This document shows positions 50,612 through 62,285 of a stretch of DNA of 64,000 nt, in pieces. Within the stretch, counting starts at the first letter, position 1; the number at the start of each line of letters is the position of its first letter. The notes beneath the pieces were generated by a model, which was not told where the DNA came from, ran no database searches, and saw only the letters and a list, made by a program, of their open reading frames with translations. Origin of the DNA: Panax quinquefolius (lineage: Eukaryota > Streptophyta > Magnoliopsida > Apiales > Araliaceae); assembly GCA_020205615.1 (NCBI GenBank), contig CM035162.1:34684479-34748478 (forward strand), read 5' to 3'. The translations under genes were made by a program, and so were the position numbers.

Positions 50612-51480
50612 TCCAGGGGCGGAGCCACACTTGAGCTGTGGTGGGCGGTACGTAGCCCGGGTGAATTTGCCACAAATCACTAAAATATTCTCAGACTACT
50701 AAATTGCTATGTTTTCTCTCTATAAACAAAGAATTAACCTAAAATCTTTAGAAACTAAAATTGAAGGAGAATAATTCTCTACAAATTGAGGTTAGCAAAC
50801 TGAATTGGAGCAAGGATTTGTCACGAAAAGTAAGTAAAAACAAATTTGAAGCAAGAATGCAAGGGACTGCATCAATTAAACTTCAAATTGAGAGGTAAGC
50901 CATGCGTTTATGTAAGTTCATGGAAATTGAAAATATACATATGATTGTTGATATAATTGCTATGCATGGGTTGTGAATTATGTAAGGAGAGTATTGTTTA
51001 TGTTATATGGAGTAACATGGAAGGATTCTATGAATTTTTTTGATTAGAACTCGTTTAAAGTCTTATGAAATTCTGGAATCTAAGGGTTGTAAGTATTGTG
51101 TTTGAGAATTTACCTCGAAGAGGTTATAATGTGTAAAATTGTGAATTAACCAATGTTCTAGACTAGGGATTATGCATATATGTATTAGAAGATAATCTAA
51201 GCTATTTGTTCTGCAAACGTCCTTATAGATCTATCTCTTGGTAGTCCAAGACGAAGAAAAGTCCCTTATCCAAAATTACAATCCCAGCATAAAAGTGCAA
51301 AATGATGTTGAACTGAAGGTGGTAGGACCAAACAAATGAAAAGCTTACAAATTGCCAAATAGGGGGAGGAGGACTCTCCAACAGAAAGCCAAACACGACC
51401 GTACACTTGTATAAATTGGTCCCACATAAGAAATTCCTCCAATAACATTGAAGGGACGGTGGTGGAGAAAGGCCCCAACG
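50612..51480. other. Spacer with one hAT-type end motif
   Basis: ATCCAGGGGCGGAGCCACAC at about 50612 looks like the terminus of hAT-type non-autonomous elements, but no matching inverted end was found within the next 1 kb, so it may be a relic. A 72-codon minus ORF at 51484-51266 is not recognised. Nothing else is supported. Confidence 0.4.
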
Positions 51481-51650
51481 TCAAATGGACCCACCTATTT
51501 CTTCTTTCTTCCCATGTCCATTTGGGCCCGCACCTTAAAATAGTGCTTGAGAGATGAGGTTAGGACTCCAAGGACTTTGTTTGGTGGGCCCATTATATAA
51601 GAGGCAATTGTGTTAGGTTTACTGAAAACTGTTGGGCCCATGGGCCCACA
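51416..51650. promoter_or_regulatory. Cluster of class I TCP-type GTGGGNCC sites with a TATA box
   Basis: Matches to GTGGGNCC on either strand occur at about 51418-51425 (GGTCCCAC), 51487-51494 (GGACCCAC), 51584-51591 (GTGGGCCC) and 51642-51649 (GGGCCCAC). Additional GGGCCC palindromes lie at 51524 and 51634, and TATATAAG at about 51595. Class I TCP proteins are known to bind this consensus. The cluster lies about 0.9 kb beyond the 3' end of the TCP gene. Which transcript, if any, it serves is unknown. Confidence 0.45.
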
Positions 51651-52550
51651 GATTGGTTATCCTGTCCCCACTGAAGAAGGCCCTTAGCCCGCAAAAACGT
51701 ATAGAAGAGGAACTCTAATTCAGTATCACACCGAAAATTTATAATTACAAAGAGAGAGTAGGTAAAAAAAAGACTTGTGAGATTTTCTATTTAATAAAGA
51801 AGGTACAAAAAAATTATTGCTATTTAGGACAGAGCTACTGCGTGGGGACCTGGGCCACACTTTTTAGAAATTCTTTTTAAGTTCGTTAAATTTTAGAATT
51901 TTTTTTCTTTGGGTCCCTCAGATTTTGAGAAAAAATAATTATTTATTCGAAGTATATATTCTTTTTGGTCCCCAAGTGAAAAATATTCTCGAACTTCGTC
52001 TTAGTTGTTATTCATTTAAAAGTTTTAATTATTTTTTATTTTTACGATTAAAAATTAAATATAAGTATTAGTGAGTGATATTTCATATTTATAGTTTATA
52101 ACTTACAAAGGTCAAAGGGTATTATTATCCCTTATATAACAATTTTTTTAATTACCAAATTGGTTGCATTCGTCATAAATTTATTACAAAACATAACTGG
52201 ACTCCTACTATATTACTCCATGTTTGAATGATTTGTTAAAACTAAAAAATAAGGGGTATTAAATGTTTTTGGACATCCACAAGAAAAGGAATTTGCCTAC
52301 CAACTAATTCATGCAAAAGGAAGGAGTAATACACATAATTTTCAATGCGAAATATCATCATTGAATTTTGTTCCACTTGATTGAAAAGAAATCAAAAAAA
52401 TGTCAGAAAATTGAACACAAACCTAACTACAATTGAAACCATAATCAAATCCCACTAAAACAAATTAAAATTGTTATTCTAGAAATACCTAAATGGATCT
52501 CATGGTTTGAAAATGATCAATTTTTTTTCTTCTAATATTCTTTTCCCCTT

Positions 52551-53642
52551 CTATTGATTCTCATTGTTTTGGTGGGTAGGATTAGACTCAGCTTGCTGCT
52601 GTTGATTCACACTCCTTGTCCCCATAAATTCCAACTCCTTTTTTTCATAAATCTCCAATGAAAAATCCCTCAACATATGCGCTTTTCCACCGCCGGTGCC
52701 GGAGCTCACGCTGGCCAGCGCCATACTCGACCTCTTCGTCCCCGCCTTTGCCCCCACTACACTATTTCCCAAAACCGGCGACGGTGCCCGTATTTCAACC
52801 CCTGCAGGAAGATTAAACATGGGCGCCGCTGCCGGAGGAACAAATGGCAAAACCGCCCCAGTTGACACGTTGAAAACCGGCGTCGTCGAGGGGGAAATCG
52901 TCCAAACCTGAGCTTGATTTGGGGAATTCGCCGCCGGACCCGGCATCATCCAAAAGGCATTGGAGGGGATCATCATGCCGGCATTGCTAACCGCCCAAAT
53001 GGGTACCAGGCCTTGAGCCGCCGTAACCGTGGTGGGTCCCATCGGCGCGAGTCCCGAGGTTTGAGAAATATTGTTGTTATCATGCACGTTGTACAACTCT
53101 CCAGTACCTGATGATATTTTCCTTTTCCTCGTCTTATCATTTCCGCCGTTGCTTTCTTGATTGGTAGCTGTTGTTGGGATTTTCAGGGTCCCACCGACCG
53201 ATACGGCTATCGCCGGCACAGTTCCGGTGCCGGTAGCTTCTATTATCGACGGCTCCGCGTGTTCCAGTAGCTATCGGATGGTCTCGCCGTCTGACTTGTG
53301 TCCGAGTTCCCGAGTCAGCTGAAAGATTCTGGCCGCACAGGTGGCGGGTATTCGGATCCTCCTCCCCCGGCCCTCGACCTTCGTGTGGCGATCCTTGGTC
53401 AACGACCTCCGGGCAACGGAGGACTCCGGCGCCGGCTGAATAGACATTTGCATTTGCATCAAGGGTACCATTCCCATGGGTGATTGTGATTGGGGATCTG
53501 AATCTGTTGGCTCTTCTTTGAAAATGGGTTCCACCGGTTTGGACGACTTAGAGAACCCATTGTTACCATCTCCAGGTTCGCCGGCGCAAGTGCTGATATC
53601 GGAGGCGCCGCCGTCATCATCTGGGTCTTGAAACGACAACAT
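52551..53642 (-). CDS. Class I TCP transcription factor (TCP9/TCP19-like), nonsense codon in TCP domain
   Basis: This is a single-exon gene with a 363-codon reading frame. The N-terminus starts [15 protein letters not shown]. The TCP basic-helix-loop-helix domain ([40 protein letters not shown]) is class I by its short basic region. After ETIR the codon is TAG (53273-53271) where the family has the Trp of WLLEHAEP. The same frame then stays open for 239 residues to 52551, with [23 protein letters not shown] and the C-terminal [18 protein letters not shown]. Family members are nuclear regulators of cell growth and division. TGG to TAG is one G-to-A change. Without readthrough, the product would lack helix II and the tail. 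Confidence 0.9.
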
Positions 53643-53868
53643 GTTTGATTAGAAAACAAGGAAATGAAATGAAGAAAAAAACCCAGATGATTGATTATAA
53701 ATGTAAACTTTCGGGGGCAAAAGTGAAAAAAAATCAGACGAGAAAGTGTGGGCTTTTTTTTATGGATGCAAATAACCATGGAAAAAGAAAAACAAACCCT
53801 AGAACACAATGCTTATTCCTTAATGACGCAAAGATGGTGTTGAGGGAGATGAACGATGGTGGCTGCAC

Positions 53869-53905
53869 GATATATATGGTAGGGACAGTCAGATGGTGAC
53901 ACGTG
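53869..53905 (-). promoter_or_regulatory. TATA box and G-box upstream of the TCP gene
   Basis: On the minus strand CATATATATCG at 53878-53869 is a plausible TATA box about 230 nt before the ATG. GACACGTGTC, with a CACGTG G-box at 53905-53900, lies just upstream. GGCCCA motifs occur further out at 53981 and 54043. The placement suggests the core promoter, but no transcript evidence is visible. Confidence 0.45.
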
Positions 53906-53999
53906 TCAGTGATGGTGTGGACGCAATTTGTTTTTATCTAACAAATGGACCACAGGGGCCTGAAAAGTTGGCTCAACTAACTAACTAGGCCCGGATAGT

Positions 54000-54719
54000 G
54001 TAAAGGACTCTTATATTTTAGTCTCAGTGAATGGATGTGATTGGCCCAGACAATCTAACCATTGGTATTTGGTGCTCCGGTCCATGGAGTAGAAGAAAGG
54101 CAGAAGTTTTCTTTTTTCCTTTTTTTAGTATGTTACTGTTACATACAAATTGCAAAGATAAGAATAAGAAAATAAGATAAAAACTAAACTAATTTACCTA
54201 TAAAATATACTCCCTCCTTTCCTAAAAGATTGTCATTTTAGAAGAAAAAAATTGTTCTAAAAAGTTTGTCGTTTACAACTTTCGAGGAGAATAAATTATT
54301 TACTTTCCTATATTACCCCTACTTTCTCTCATTGTCCCAATAAATTCTTTCTCTTGTATTAATAGTTTTCAATTTCGCATAAAGGGTTGTGATGAAATTT
54401 CAAACCAATTTTACTTGGTAAATGACACTTTCTTAATCCATATGTCAAAATCTTAAATAACAATCTTGTGAAGCTTATTTTTTTTATTCTAATTTAAATT
54501 TTTTCTATTTTTTACCCTAAAAATGTTACACCCCCTAAAACGGAGCCAGTCTATATATATCCCAGCCTAGCTTAAATCATCAAATTAAATTTCTCACTCC
54601 AGTACCAAATTAAATGAAGAAGTAAAAAGCAAACAAGTTTCTCATGAGATGTTATTTACTTTAGATCATTACTCCAAAATAAATTTTATACTAATCACTT
54701 TCATATATTAACCATGGAG

Positions 54720-54784
<65 letters not shown>

Positions 54785-55857
54785 AGAAGGTTGCTGATCA
54801 TTTTAAGTAACACAAAAAAAAAACATAGCAAGAAAGACTTTTTAGATAAGCCATTAGAAGTCACTTGTAAAGCTTAAAAAGTTTGTAGCTACTCGAACTA
54901 GGGAAGATATATTTGGTAGTCGTGATAACGTTGTCCAAATTATCGTTGAGAGTATTGTTCGTAAAACACGTAATTCTAGTCGTTCGTTGTTGTGGGCATA
55001 CGCTTCAAGAAGTAACTAGAAAATTTTAATTTTCCGATTTATATTTGATACATGTATGTTTAATGTTATTACATTGGTGTCAGTCATAAGGCTGAAAACG
55101 GGTCGAACGGGTCGGGCTTAGATCGAAGTCGACTCGAAAAATATTCGAACGGGACCCGAATTCGTATATTAAGCGAGTCGATTTTGGGTAACTTTCATTA
55201 TTCGACTCCTCAGATGATCCGGATCTGAGAGAAGCCATACTTTGCTCGTTTTCTCCATGAGTAGTTCGATCAATTTCGAATCATTCGTCATGAATTCGAT
55301 CGAAGATGTTCGACTATGGTTCGCAAGTATGTTTATATATGTATATACATAGTTTTATATTTTTGATTCACTGTCTAACGATTTCTCTTCCCGATTTCGC
55401 TTCCCCTGTTCCCCATACGGCCATACCAGTTGGGACTTGGGTCAGAGTAACGATTTCTCTTCCCTGTTCGGCTGTTACCCAGTTGAGACTTGGGCCAGTA
55501 ATCCTTACTTCCTTCCTCCTACACGCGCTTACGGTCTTCTTAGTTCTTATTCCTTGATCTGTGTTTGAGAAGTGCAAAAGACAATTAACTTTTAATTTTT
55601 GTCTAGGAAATACTAATTTACTATTTTTCATCATTTATGTTGTAGTTGAAAATCTCAAGATCTGCAGATGCATGGCTATGATTCGAGAGAATTCAAAGAG
55701 ATATAGCTTTTAGGGCTTAACTTGGTAAGTTATCAGTCGATTTAGTCCCCAGATTCATTTATATAAGTATAACCCCAATTTTATTTTCCCCAAATCATTC
55801 AAAAATCAAAACCCTAGTTTTATTTTCTTCTAAACTCTCAACCTAAACTTTTTCAAA
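54000..55857. other. Intergenic AT-rich spacer
   Basis: No gene is supported here. It holds poly-T tracts, a long (AT)n run (54721-54782) and, at 55378-55505, a tandem doubling of a unit around ACGATTTCTCTTCCC and CCCAGTTGRGACTTGGG. The last 100 bp before 55858 look like a plant 5' leader (AAAACCCTAG near 55807, then CT-rich sequence). Confidence 0.5.
54721..54782. repeat. (AT)n microsatellite, about 60 bp
   Basis: A pure TA run. Confidence 0.95.
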
Positions 55858-56092
55858 ATGTTAAACTCTAAGTCTGTTACTGGTACTCAACTAACCAGTG
55901 CTAACGATAATGGTAATAGTTATCAATTTTGATTAATTTTCAATTTGGGTCATAGTTTAATTTTTATTTACATTCAGAGTTATTAGCTTTTCATTATTTG
56001 TCTCATTGTTGTCTTTTTTTTCTAGATGGATTGGTCAATCAGTCAACACCAGTAGTTAATCTTTCACAAGCCTCTGATAATGGCAATACTTC
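55858..56092 (+). pseudogene. Two 5' exons of an unidentified gene, cut by gypsy element C
   Basis: An ATG at 55858 opens MLNSKSVTGTQLTSANDN. A GTAATAG donor at 55913 and a TTTTTTTTCTAG acceptor at 56025 join in frame to DGLVNQSTPVVNLSQASDN, which runs straight into the LTR at 56093. The Ser/Thr/Asn-rich start recalls N-termini of BED-type hAT transposases or genes derived from them, but that is a guess. The upstream sequence has an AAACCCTA telo-box-like motif common in plant promoters. The rest of the gene should lie right of the window. Confidence 0.4.
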
Positions 56093-58561
56093 TGTGACGC
56101 CCCCAAAATAGGTATACAACACCCATTCTGAGTCGCCAAATACATGGTACAGAAAGCAAACTACAACTTCAATAATACAATTATCGTGCAAAATACGACA
56201 ACACATACTGTGAGTTAAAATACAAATATTGTCTTCTAGACAATATCCACACTCAAATAAGTCCTCATTACAATTATTCAAACCCTATTTTACAAAAATA
56301 GTGAGGACTGCTAAAACATCTTTCTAGAACCATCACTCCATACCCCGACTAAATCCTGCTATGTTCTCACATCCCGAGAGAAGAAAAATGGAACAAAAGA
56401 AAAGGGTGAGAGCTCAACTAGCCCAAAGAAAGAATATTATGACTAAGATAATATACAACAAATTATCATTAGTTTTCAACAGGGAAAAATATGATAAAAT
56501 ATAATAGACAACAAGTTTTAGATCAATAACTGCAGCAGAAACAGCAATCTATTAGAAGAGTCAAGTAGAGAATGAGTTCTACTATCATCTAAGATTTAAA
56601 AGTCCATCATCAATATTTTATGCCCAGAATAACAATCAATATACATCTTTAATCAATATTCATCTTTGCACTACAGTGCCAAAGATATTCATTTGTATCA
56701 CCAATTAATTCATGTTCATCTCAACACCTGCTCATCTTCAGCATTACGAGCCAAAGATATTCACCGCTTAATCATTCATCTTGCACTACAAAAGCAAAGA
56801 TATTCAAGAATATCATCATTTAGGACCGAGGATGAAAAAATATTTTAAAGAAAACGAATCCAAATGAGATGTAAGGATAAATAGTAGCGATTCAGATAAT
56901 GCTTTATCCAAGATCAATAATACTTCATAAATACCAATTTTGAAGTAGAATTCAAAAATAAAGATCAAAACATGGATACAATCAAAGATAGTAACCATAA
57001 TTGACATCTTGGACAAAAAGAAGAAAATTTCATTTTTCTATGAATAAAGTCATATTCGTGAATAAAGGTCAGATACGTGAATAAGTAACTCCCGACACAA
57101 AAATTTCCAAATTTGATAAAAACGTTCACCAATATTTCTGGCATAATGATATTAAAGAAAATAATATCATTTAAGAAGAAAATAACATCTCTTACCTCAA
57201 AATAACTAGATTTTTGATCGAATATCTGATAGAAAGTTCAAAAAAACTTCAGACCAACAACAACTCTCAAAGTATATAAATACTCACTAAAATACGCTTA
57301 AGAATATAGAGAGAAAGAAAACTTGTTTCGTGTGATTTTCAATTATAACCTAAGCGTCTATTTATACGAAAATGCTAGAACGCCATAGGAGACTAAAATA
57401 ATAAAATATATTATTTATTTTCTTTCTTTGCGTCTGCAGCCATCCTAGACTAGCCTCCATAATTGAAAAATCAATCCATCACATGTATTCAACAAAGGAC
57501 ACTAGTGGGGCCCACCTATTTTAATAAAAATCATTTTATTTTCCGAAACATCAGTAATTCATAGAAAATAGCTCGTTTATCAGAAAAATACAAATTTTAT
57601 GTCCATTCTGCCTGAAATCGATTCTCTACAACTTTGTAGCTTTGAGTTTTTCCAAATTCCAAACATAAAATATCCAAAATCCACAAACGGATGATTTTTA
57701 ATACCTCTACACCGACAAAATACTGATCAAACATCTCAGCATTTATTCCTTCATTTTTATCCACATAAAAATAAATATATCCATCATTTATATCCACATA
57801 AAATAAATATTTTCTTATCATATAAATCAATAATTAATTATTCACAAATAATATTACAGAATCACAATTATGACAACCAGGCCGTTCTCAAGAAAGAAGG
57901 GGCTTTCCAATAAGAATTTCTCCTTACTGGCGCGCAATTAGGTGACCAAACCTCTCCTTGACAGAACTTTTTAGACATTGCCAATAATGCTATCTCATAA
58001 TATTATTCAAATAATATGAATTATTGATCTGATAATGGAAAATATCACAAGTTGATAATTATTGAAACAATAATAATATAAAATATCAACGCAAAGAATT
58101 ATCAATCAATAAAATAAAATATTGAATAAAGAATTATCGTAATAATTATTGAGTAGTGCCTTTCACGTAAGAATCAATAATTCATCAATACTGCATCCAT
58201 CCACGCCAGACATCGATTTTAACCACCGGGTATTCCAACAAAGTAAGTTAATTCAGTAAATAACTACGCTGTTATTTATAAAAACTCAAACTTGTTGCTT
58301 TTCTTCATCCGACGCTTATTCTGTTATGGGGCCCATAAATGATCAAGGCATAGATGCATTTAATATTCCCCGACAACAAGAATATTCTACGACCAAACGA
58401 ATATTCCCCGACAACAATGATTATTTTATAACCACTTGTTTATTTTGCAAAATTTGCACATTTCACCCATAACCAGAGAATTATATCAAATTAATACCTT
58501 ATTATTGACAATAATAATTAGAGGAAATTCGATTTTATTTATAATAAGTTGGGGTCTTACA
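56093..58561 (-). repeat. 3' LTR of element C (2469 bp)
   Basis: On the minus strand it starts TGTAAGACCCCAACTTATTA and ends GGGGGCGTCACA. It contains the GGAGAGGTTTGGTCACCTAA block (complement, 57936-57955) shared with the LTRs of B and D. Confidence 0.9.
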
Positions 58562-58572
58562 ACCTCCCCTCC

Positions 58573-60478
58573 TTATGAAATTTCGTCCTCGAAATTGACA
58601 TACGTACCTGGTGTTTCGAAAAGGAGAGGATACCTCGCTTTCATTTCTGATTCCAACTCCCAGGTCATTTATTCAATAGCATGGTTTTTCCACAAAACCT
58701 TAACTTGTGTTATAACCTTGGTGCGTAGGACATGCTCTTTCCTATCAAAGATCTTAACAGGTACTTCTTCGTACGTTAAATCTTCGGCTATCTCGTCTGG
58801 TTCTAACGCAATAATATGGTTCGGGTCTTTCACATATTTACGAAGCATGGATATGTGAAAAACAATATGAACACGAGACATACTTGGAGGTAATGCGAGT
58901 CTATAAGCCACATTTCCTATTCGGTCAAGAATCTCAAATGGAACAACAAATCTTGGATCGAGCTTTCCTCTCTTTTCCAAATCTTGTAACTCCCTTCCAT
59001 GGAGCAACACGTAATAAAGACATGATCTCCAATATTAAACTCCACGCCCTTTCTATGAAGATCAAGATAACTCTTTTGTCGATCTTGTGAGGTTTGAATA
59101 CGTTGTCGAATCATTTAGATCTTTTCTCGTAGTCATGCATTTCTAATTACGGTCCTAACAACGTTGCTTCTCCCACCTCGTCCCCAAAGATAATCGAGAA
59201 CGACACTTTCGTCCATACAACACCTCAAATGGAGCCATGCCTATACTTGCTTGATAATCTTGTTGTTGTAGGAGAATTCTACCAATGGCAAGTACTTATC
59301 CCAACTCCCTTTGAAATCTAGGACACAAAGTCTTAATAAATCTTCAAGGGTTTGAATAGTCCTCTCTCGATTGTCCGTCTGCTTTGAGGATGGTATGCCG
59401 AATCAATCGTAAATCCGCGCCCATAGCTTTCTCGCAAAGCTAACCCAAAATCTTGAAGTGAATCTTGGGTCACGATCCAAAACTATGGATACTAGCATGC
59501 CATGCAATCTCACAATCTCATTCACGCATATACGAGCAAGACGTTCAAGGGAATAAGTTTCTCGTATCGACAAGAAATGGGCAGACTTGGTTAATCTATC
59601 AACAATAACCCAAATAACATCTATGCCTTGAGAAACTTTGGAAAGACCTGTAACGAAATCCATAGTAATGTGTTCCCACTTCCATTCTAAAATCTCAAGT
59701 GGTTGCAATGGACCTTTTGGAACTTGATGCTCCGCCTTTACACGTTGACAAGTTAAGCACCTCGAGATAAACTCTGCGATCTCTCTCTTCATATTGTTCC
59801 ACCAAAATGTATGTCGAATATCATGATACATTTTGGTACTCTCAGGATGGATTGCAAACGGGTTGTTGTTTGCCTCCATCATGATTCTATGCTTCAAATC
59901 AGAGTCGTTAGGAACACAAAGTCTAGAGTTGAATCTAAGTATTCCTTCTTCATCGATTCTCACTTCTGGAATAGCTCCTTCTTGCACTTTCTTCTTCATA
60001 CGATCGCCCAGTGTCCGTAGCTTGAGCGAATTTTAACTTTATCGATTAAAGTCGGTTCTGCTCGTATGTTTGATATCATCACATGGGTACTTGGAGCCTT
60101 TAACTCTATCTCCATCCTTTGCAAGTCATACAAAATGGGCCTTTGTGTTAATAATATTGCACTCGTACTCGCATATGATCTTCTACTCAATGCGTCAGCT
60201 ACTACGTTCGCTTTTCCAGGATGATATTGAATAGTGTGATCGTAATCTTTCAATAGTTCAAGCGAACATCGTTGCCGCATGTTGAGTTCTTTTTGGGTGA
60301 AGAAATATTTAAGGCTTTTATGGTCCGTATAAATCTCCACTTTCTCCCTATACAGGTAGTGTCTCCATATTTTCAATGCGAAAACGACTGCTGTCAACTC
60401 TAGATCATGAGTAGGATAATTCCTCTCATATTCTTTGAGTTTTCGTGAGGCATAGGCTATGACTTTCCCATGTTGCAT
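58573..60478 (-). pseudogene. Gypsy RNase H and integrase with chromodomain-like tail (element C)
   Basis: 60478-59996 covers RNase H ([35 protein letters not shown]) with VADALSRR preserved. The first catalytic Asp sits just upstream in [10 protein letters not shown]. Integrase at 59999-59403 has FWWNNMKREIAEF, CLTCQRVKAEHQ, EHITMDFVTGL, VIVDRLTKSAHF and VLDRDPRFTSRF. 59114-58669 holds the GPY-like region and VKVLWKNHAIE, then a stop in place of Glu before MTWE. The end of pol (TAA at 58575-58573) lies 11 bp from the LTR. Confidence 0.88.
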
Positions 60479-62281
60479 GAGAACGCATCCTAACTCTTTT
60501 CCTGAAGCATCGCTGTATATAACAAATCCATCCGAACCAGATGGTATTGCCAGAATAGGTGCCGAAATGAGTCTCCTCTTGAGCTCTTAGAAACTCTTCT
60601 CACATTCCTCGCTCCATACAAATTTTGTATCCTTCCGAGTCAACTGAGTTAACGGAGTAGCGATTCGAGAAAATCCTTCCACGAATCTCCGATAATAGCC
60701 AGCTAAACCCAGAAAGCTACGTACTTCGGTCACCGACTTAAGTTGCTCCCAACTTTGTTCTGCTTCAATCTTCACCGGGTCAACAAATACTCCATGTTTT
60801 GACACCACGTGCCCAAGGAATGCTACTTCCTCGCCGAACTCGCATTTCTTCACTTGGCATAAAGTTTGTTTTCACGAAGCCTTTCAAGTATCGACTTCAA
60901 ATGGTGTTCATGATCTTCACGGCTTTTGGAATAGATGAGGATGTCATCAATAAAGACAACAACGAATCGATCCAAATATTCCTCAATACTCGGCTCATCA
61001 TATCCATGAAAGCAAATGGAGCATTTGTCAATCCAAAAGACATGACTAAGAATTCATAATGCCCGCATCGAAGTCCTCAAGGCGCTTTGAATATCCTCGC
61101 TTTTAATCTTCAAATTGATGATATCCGTAAAGAAGATCGATCTTTGAAAAGAATTTTGCTCCTTGTAACTGGTCAAATAGGTCATCAATGCGAGGTAGCG
61201 GATACCTATTCTTGATGGTGACATGGTTCAATTCTCAGTAGTCAATACAAAGTTGCATACTCCCGTCTTTTTTCTTTACGAATAAAACAGGAGCACCCCA
61301 AGGAGATGTTCTAGGACGAATGAAACCGATGTCTAACAATTCCTGTAGTTGGAATTTTAACTCCTGAAGTTTAATAGGATCCATTCGATATGGGGTTTTA
61401 GAAATGGGCTTTGTACCCGGTTCAAGGTCAATAAGGAATTCGACATCACGTTCTGGGGGTAGACCGGGAAGTTCTTCAGGAAATACATCAGGAAATTCTC
61501 TAACAACAGAAATATTATCCAAATCTGACTTGTCTCTATTCAAATCCATAACATGGGCTAAGAAAGCTTGGCATCTATTTTTCAATAAACGAATAGCTTT
61601 ATGGCTTGATATGACAGTGACTGATTTTAGTGGTTTAGTTGTTTGAATTCGTATGATAGGTTGGTTAGGAATATGAAAACTAACAACCTTACGAAAATAA
61701 TCAATTTTGGCATGATGAGTCGTTAACCAATCAATTCCTAAAATCACATCAAAAGCAAGTATCTTTAAAGAGATAAGATCAACAGGTAATGTGATAGTGC
61801 CAACTTGGATCATGCAAGATTTATAAACTGTAGATGTAACGAAGGTTTCACCTAACGGAGTTTCAACAGATAAGTCAAAGTCCAATTTCTCCAGAGTCAA
61901 GTTTAAATGTTGAGCACAAGCAGGAGAGATAAAAGAATGGGTAGAATCGGTATTTAGTAAGGTATAAACTTTGTAAGAGTTTAAGTTTAGCTTACCCGTA
62001 ATCACCTCGTTCGGGTTCCTCGCGTTTTGGCCAGTCACGACAAACGCTCTTCCAGGAACCACTGATTTTGACTTATCAAGGACAGCCCTTGGAGTCACCA
62101 TTCCCGTTGAACTTTGTTTTGCTACAGAACAATCCCAAGCTATGTGGCCTTCATTTCCACAGTTGTAACATACCTTGGATTGTTGTGGACAGTTTGGGCT
62201 GATATGTCCCTCTTTCCCGCATTTGTAACATCTAACTGGTGGTCGTTCTCCTCCCCCAGAATTTGTTATTGGTGCTGGTGC
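60479..62281 (-). pseudogene. Gypsy gag knuckles, protease and reverse transcriptase (element C)
   Basis: Two intact CCHC knuckles ([28 protein letters not shown]) lie at about 62235-62110. In the protease at 62101-61235 the active site FDTGS is changed to LNTDS. RT starts normally ([29 protein letters not shown]) and meets a TGA at about 61236 where Arg is expected. 61235-60850 is broken by frameshifts. 60853-60587 resumes with the connection region ([24 protein letters not shown]). No full enzyme can be made. Confidence 0.87.
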
Positions 62282-62285
62282 TACT

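Larger units (their letters stand above)
56093..62285 (-). mobile_element. Gypsy element C (same family as B), minus strand, split in gag
   Basis: The left end is a 2469-bp LTR (56093-58561), preceded on the minus strand by the purine tract CATAAGGAGGGGAGGT. Pol and the gag zinc knuckles run leftward from 62281. At 62286 another LTR begins, so the 5' part (gag start, binding site, other LTR) is displaced beyond the window. It lies in the opposite orientation to element B. Confidence 0.92.

Noticed and set aside
50612..50632. Complete hAT MITE starting at CAGGGGCGGAGCCACA
   Set aside because: Only one terminus was found. No inverted partner or 8-bp duplication was seen downstream, so only a relic end is noted.
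50316..50702. ORFs on both strands across 50316-50702
   Set aside because: They run through the GT/AT microsatellite and the foldback hairpin, giving Tyr-Ile and Thr-His repeats. No domain is present.
52677..53111. Plus-strand ORFs opposite the TCP gene
   Set aside because: They are antisense shadows of a GC-richer coding region. The minus-strand frame has the TCP domain and conserved C-terminal motifs.
55358..55634. Overlapping ORFs of 83 and 88 codons around the tandemly doubled CCCAGTTG unit
   Set aside because: Open frames on both strands arise from a short local duplication. No domain, start context or splice signals support a gene.
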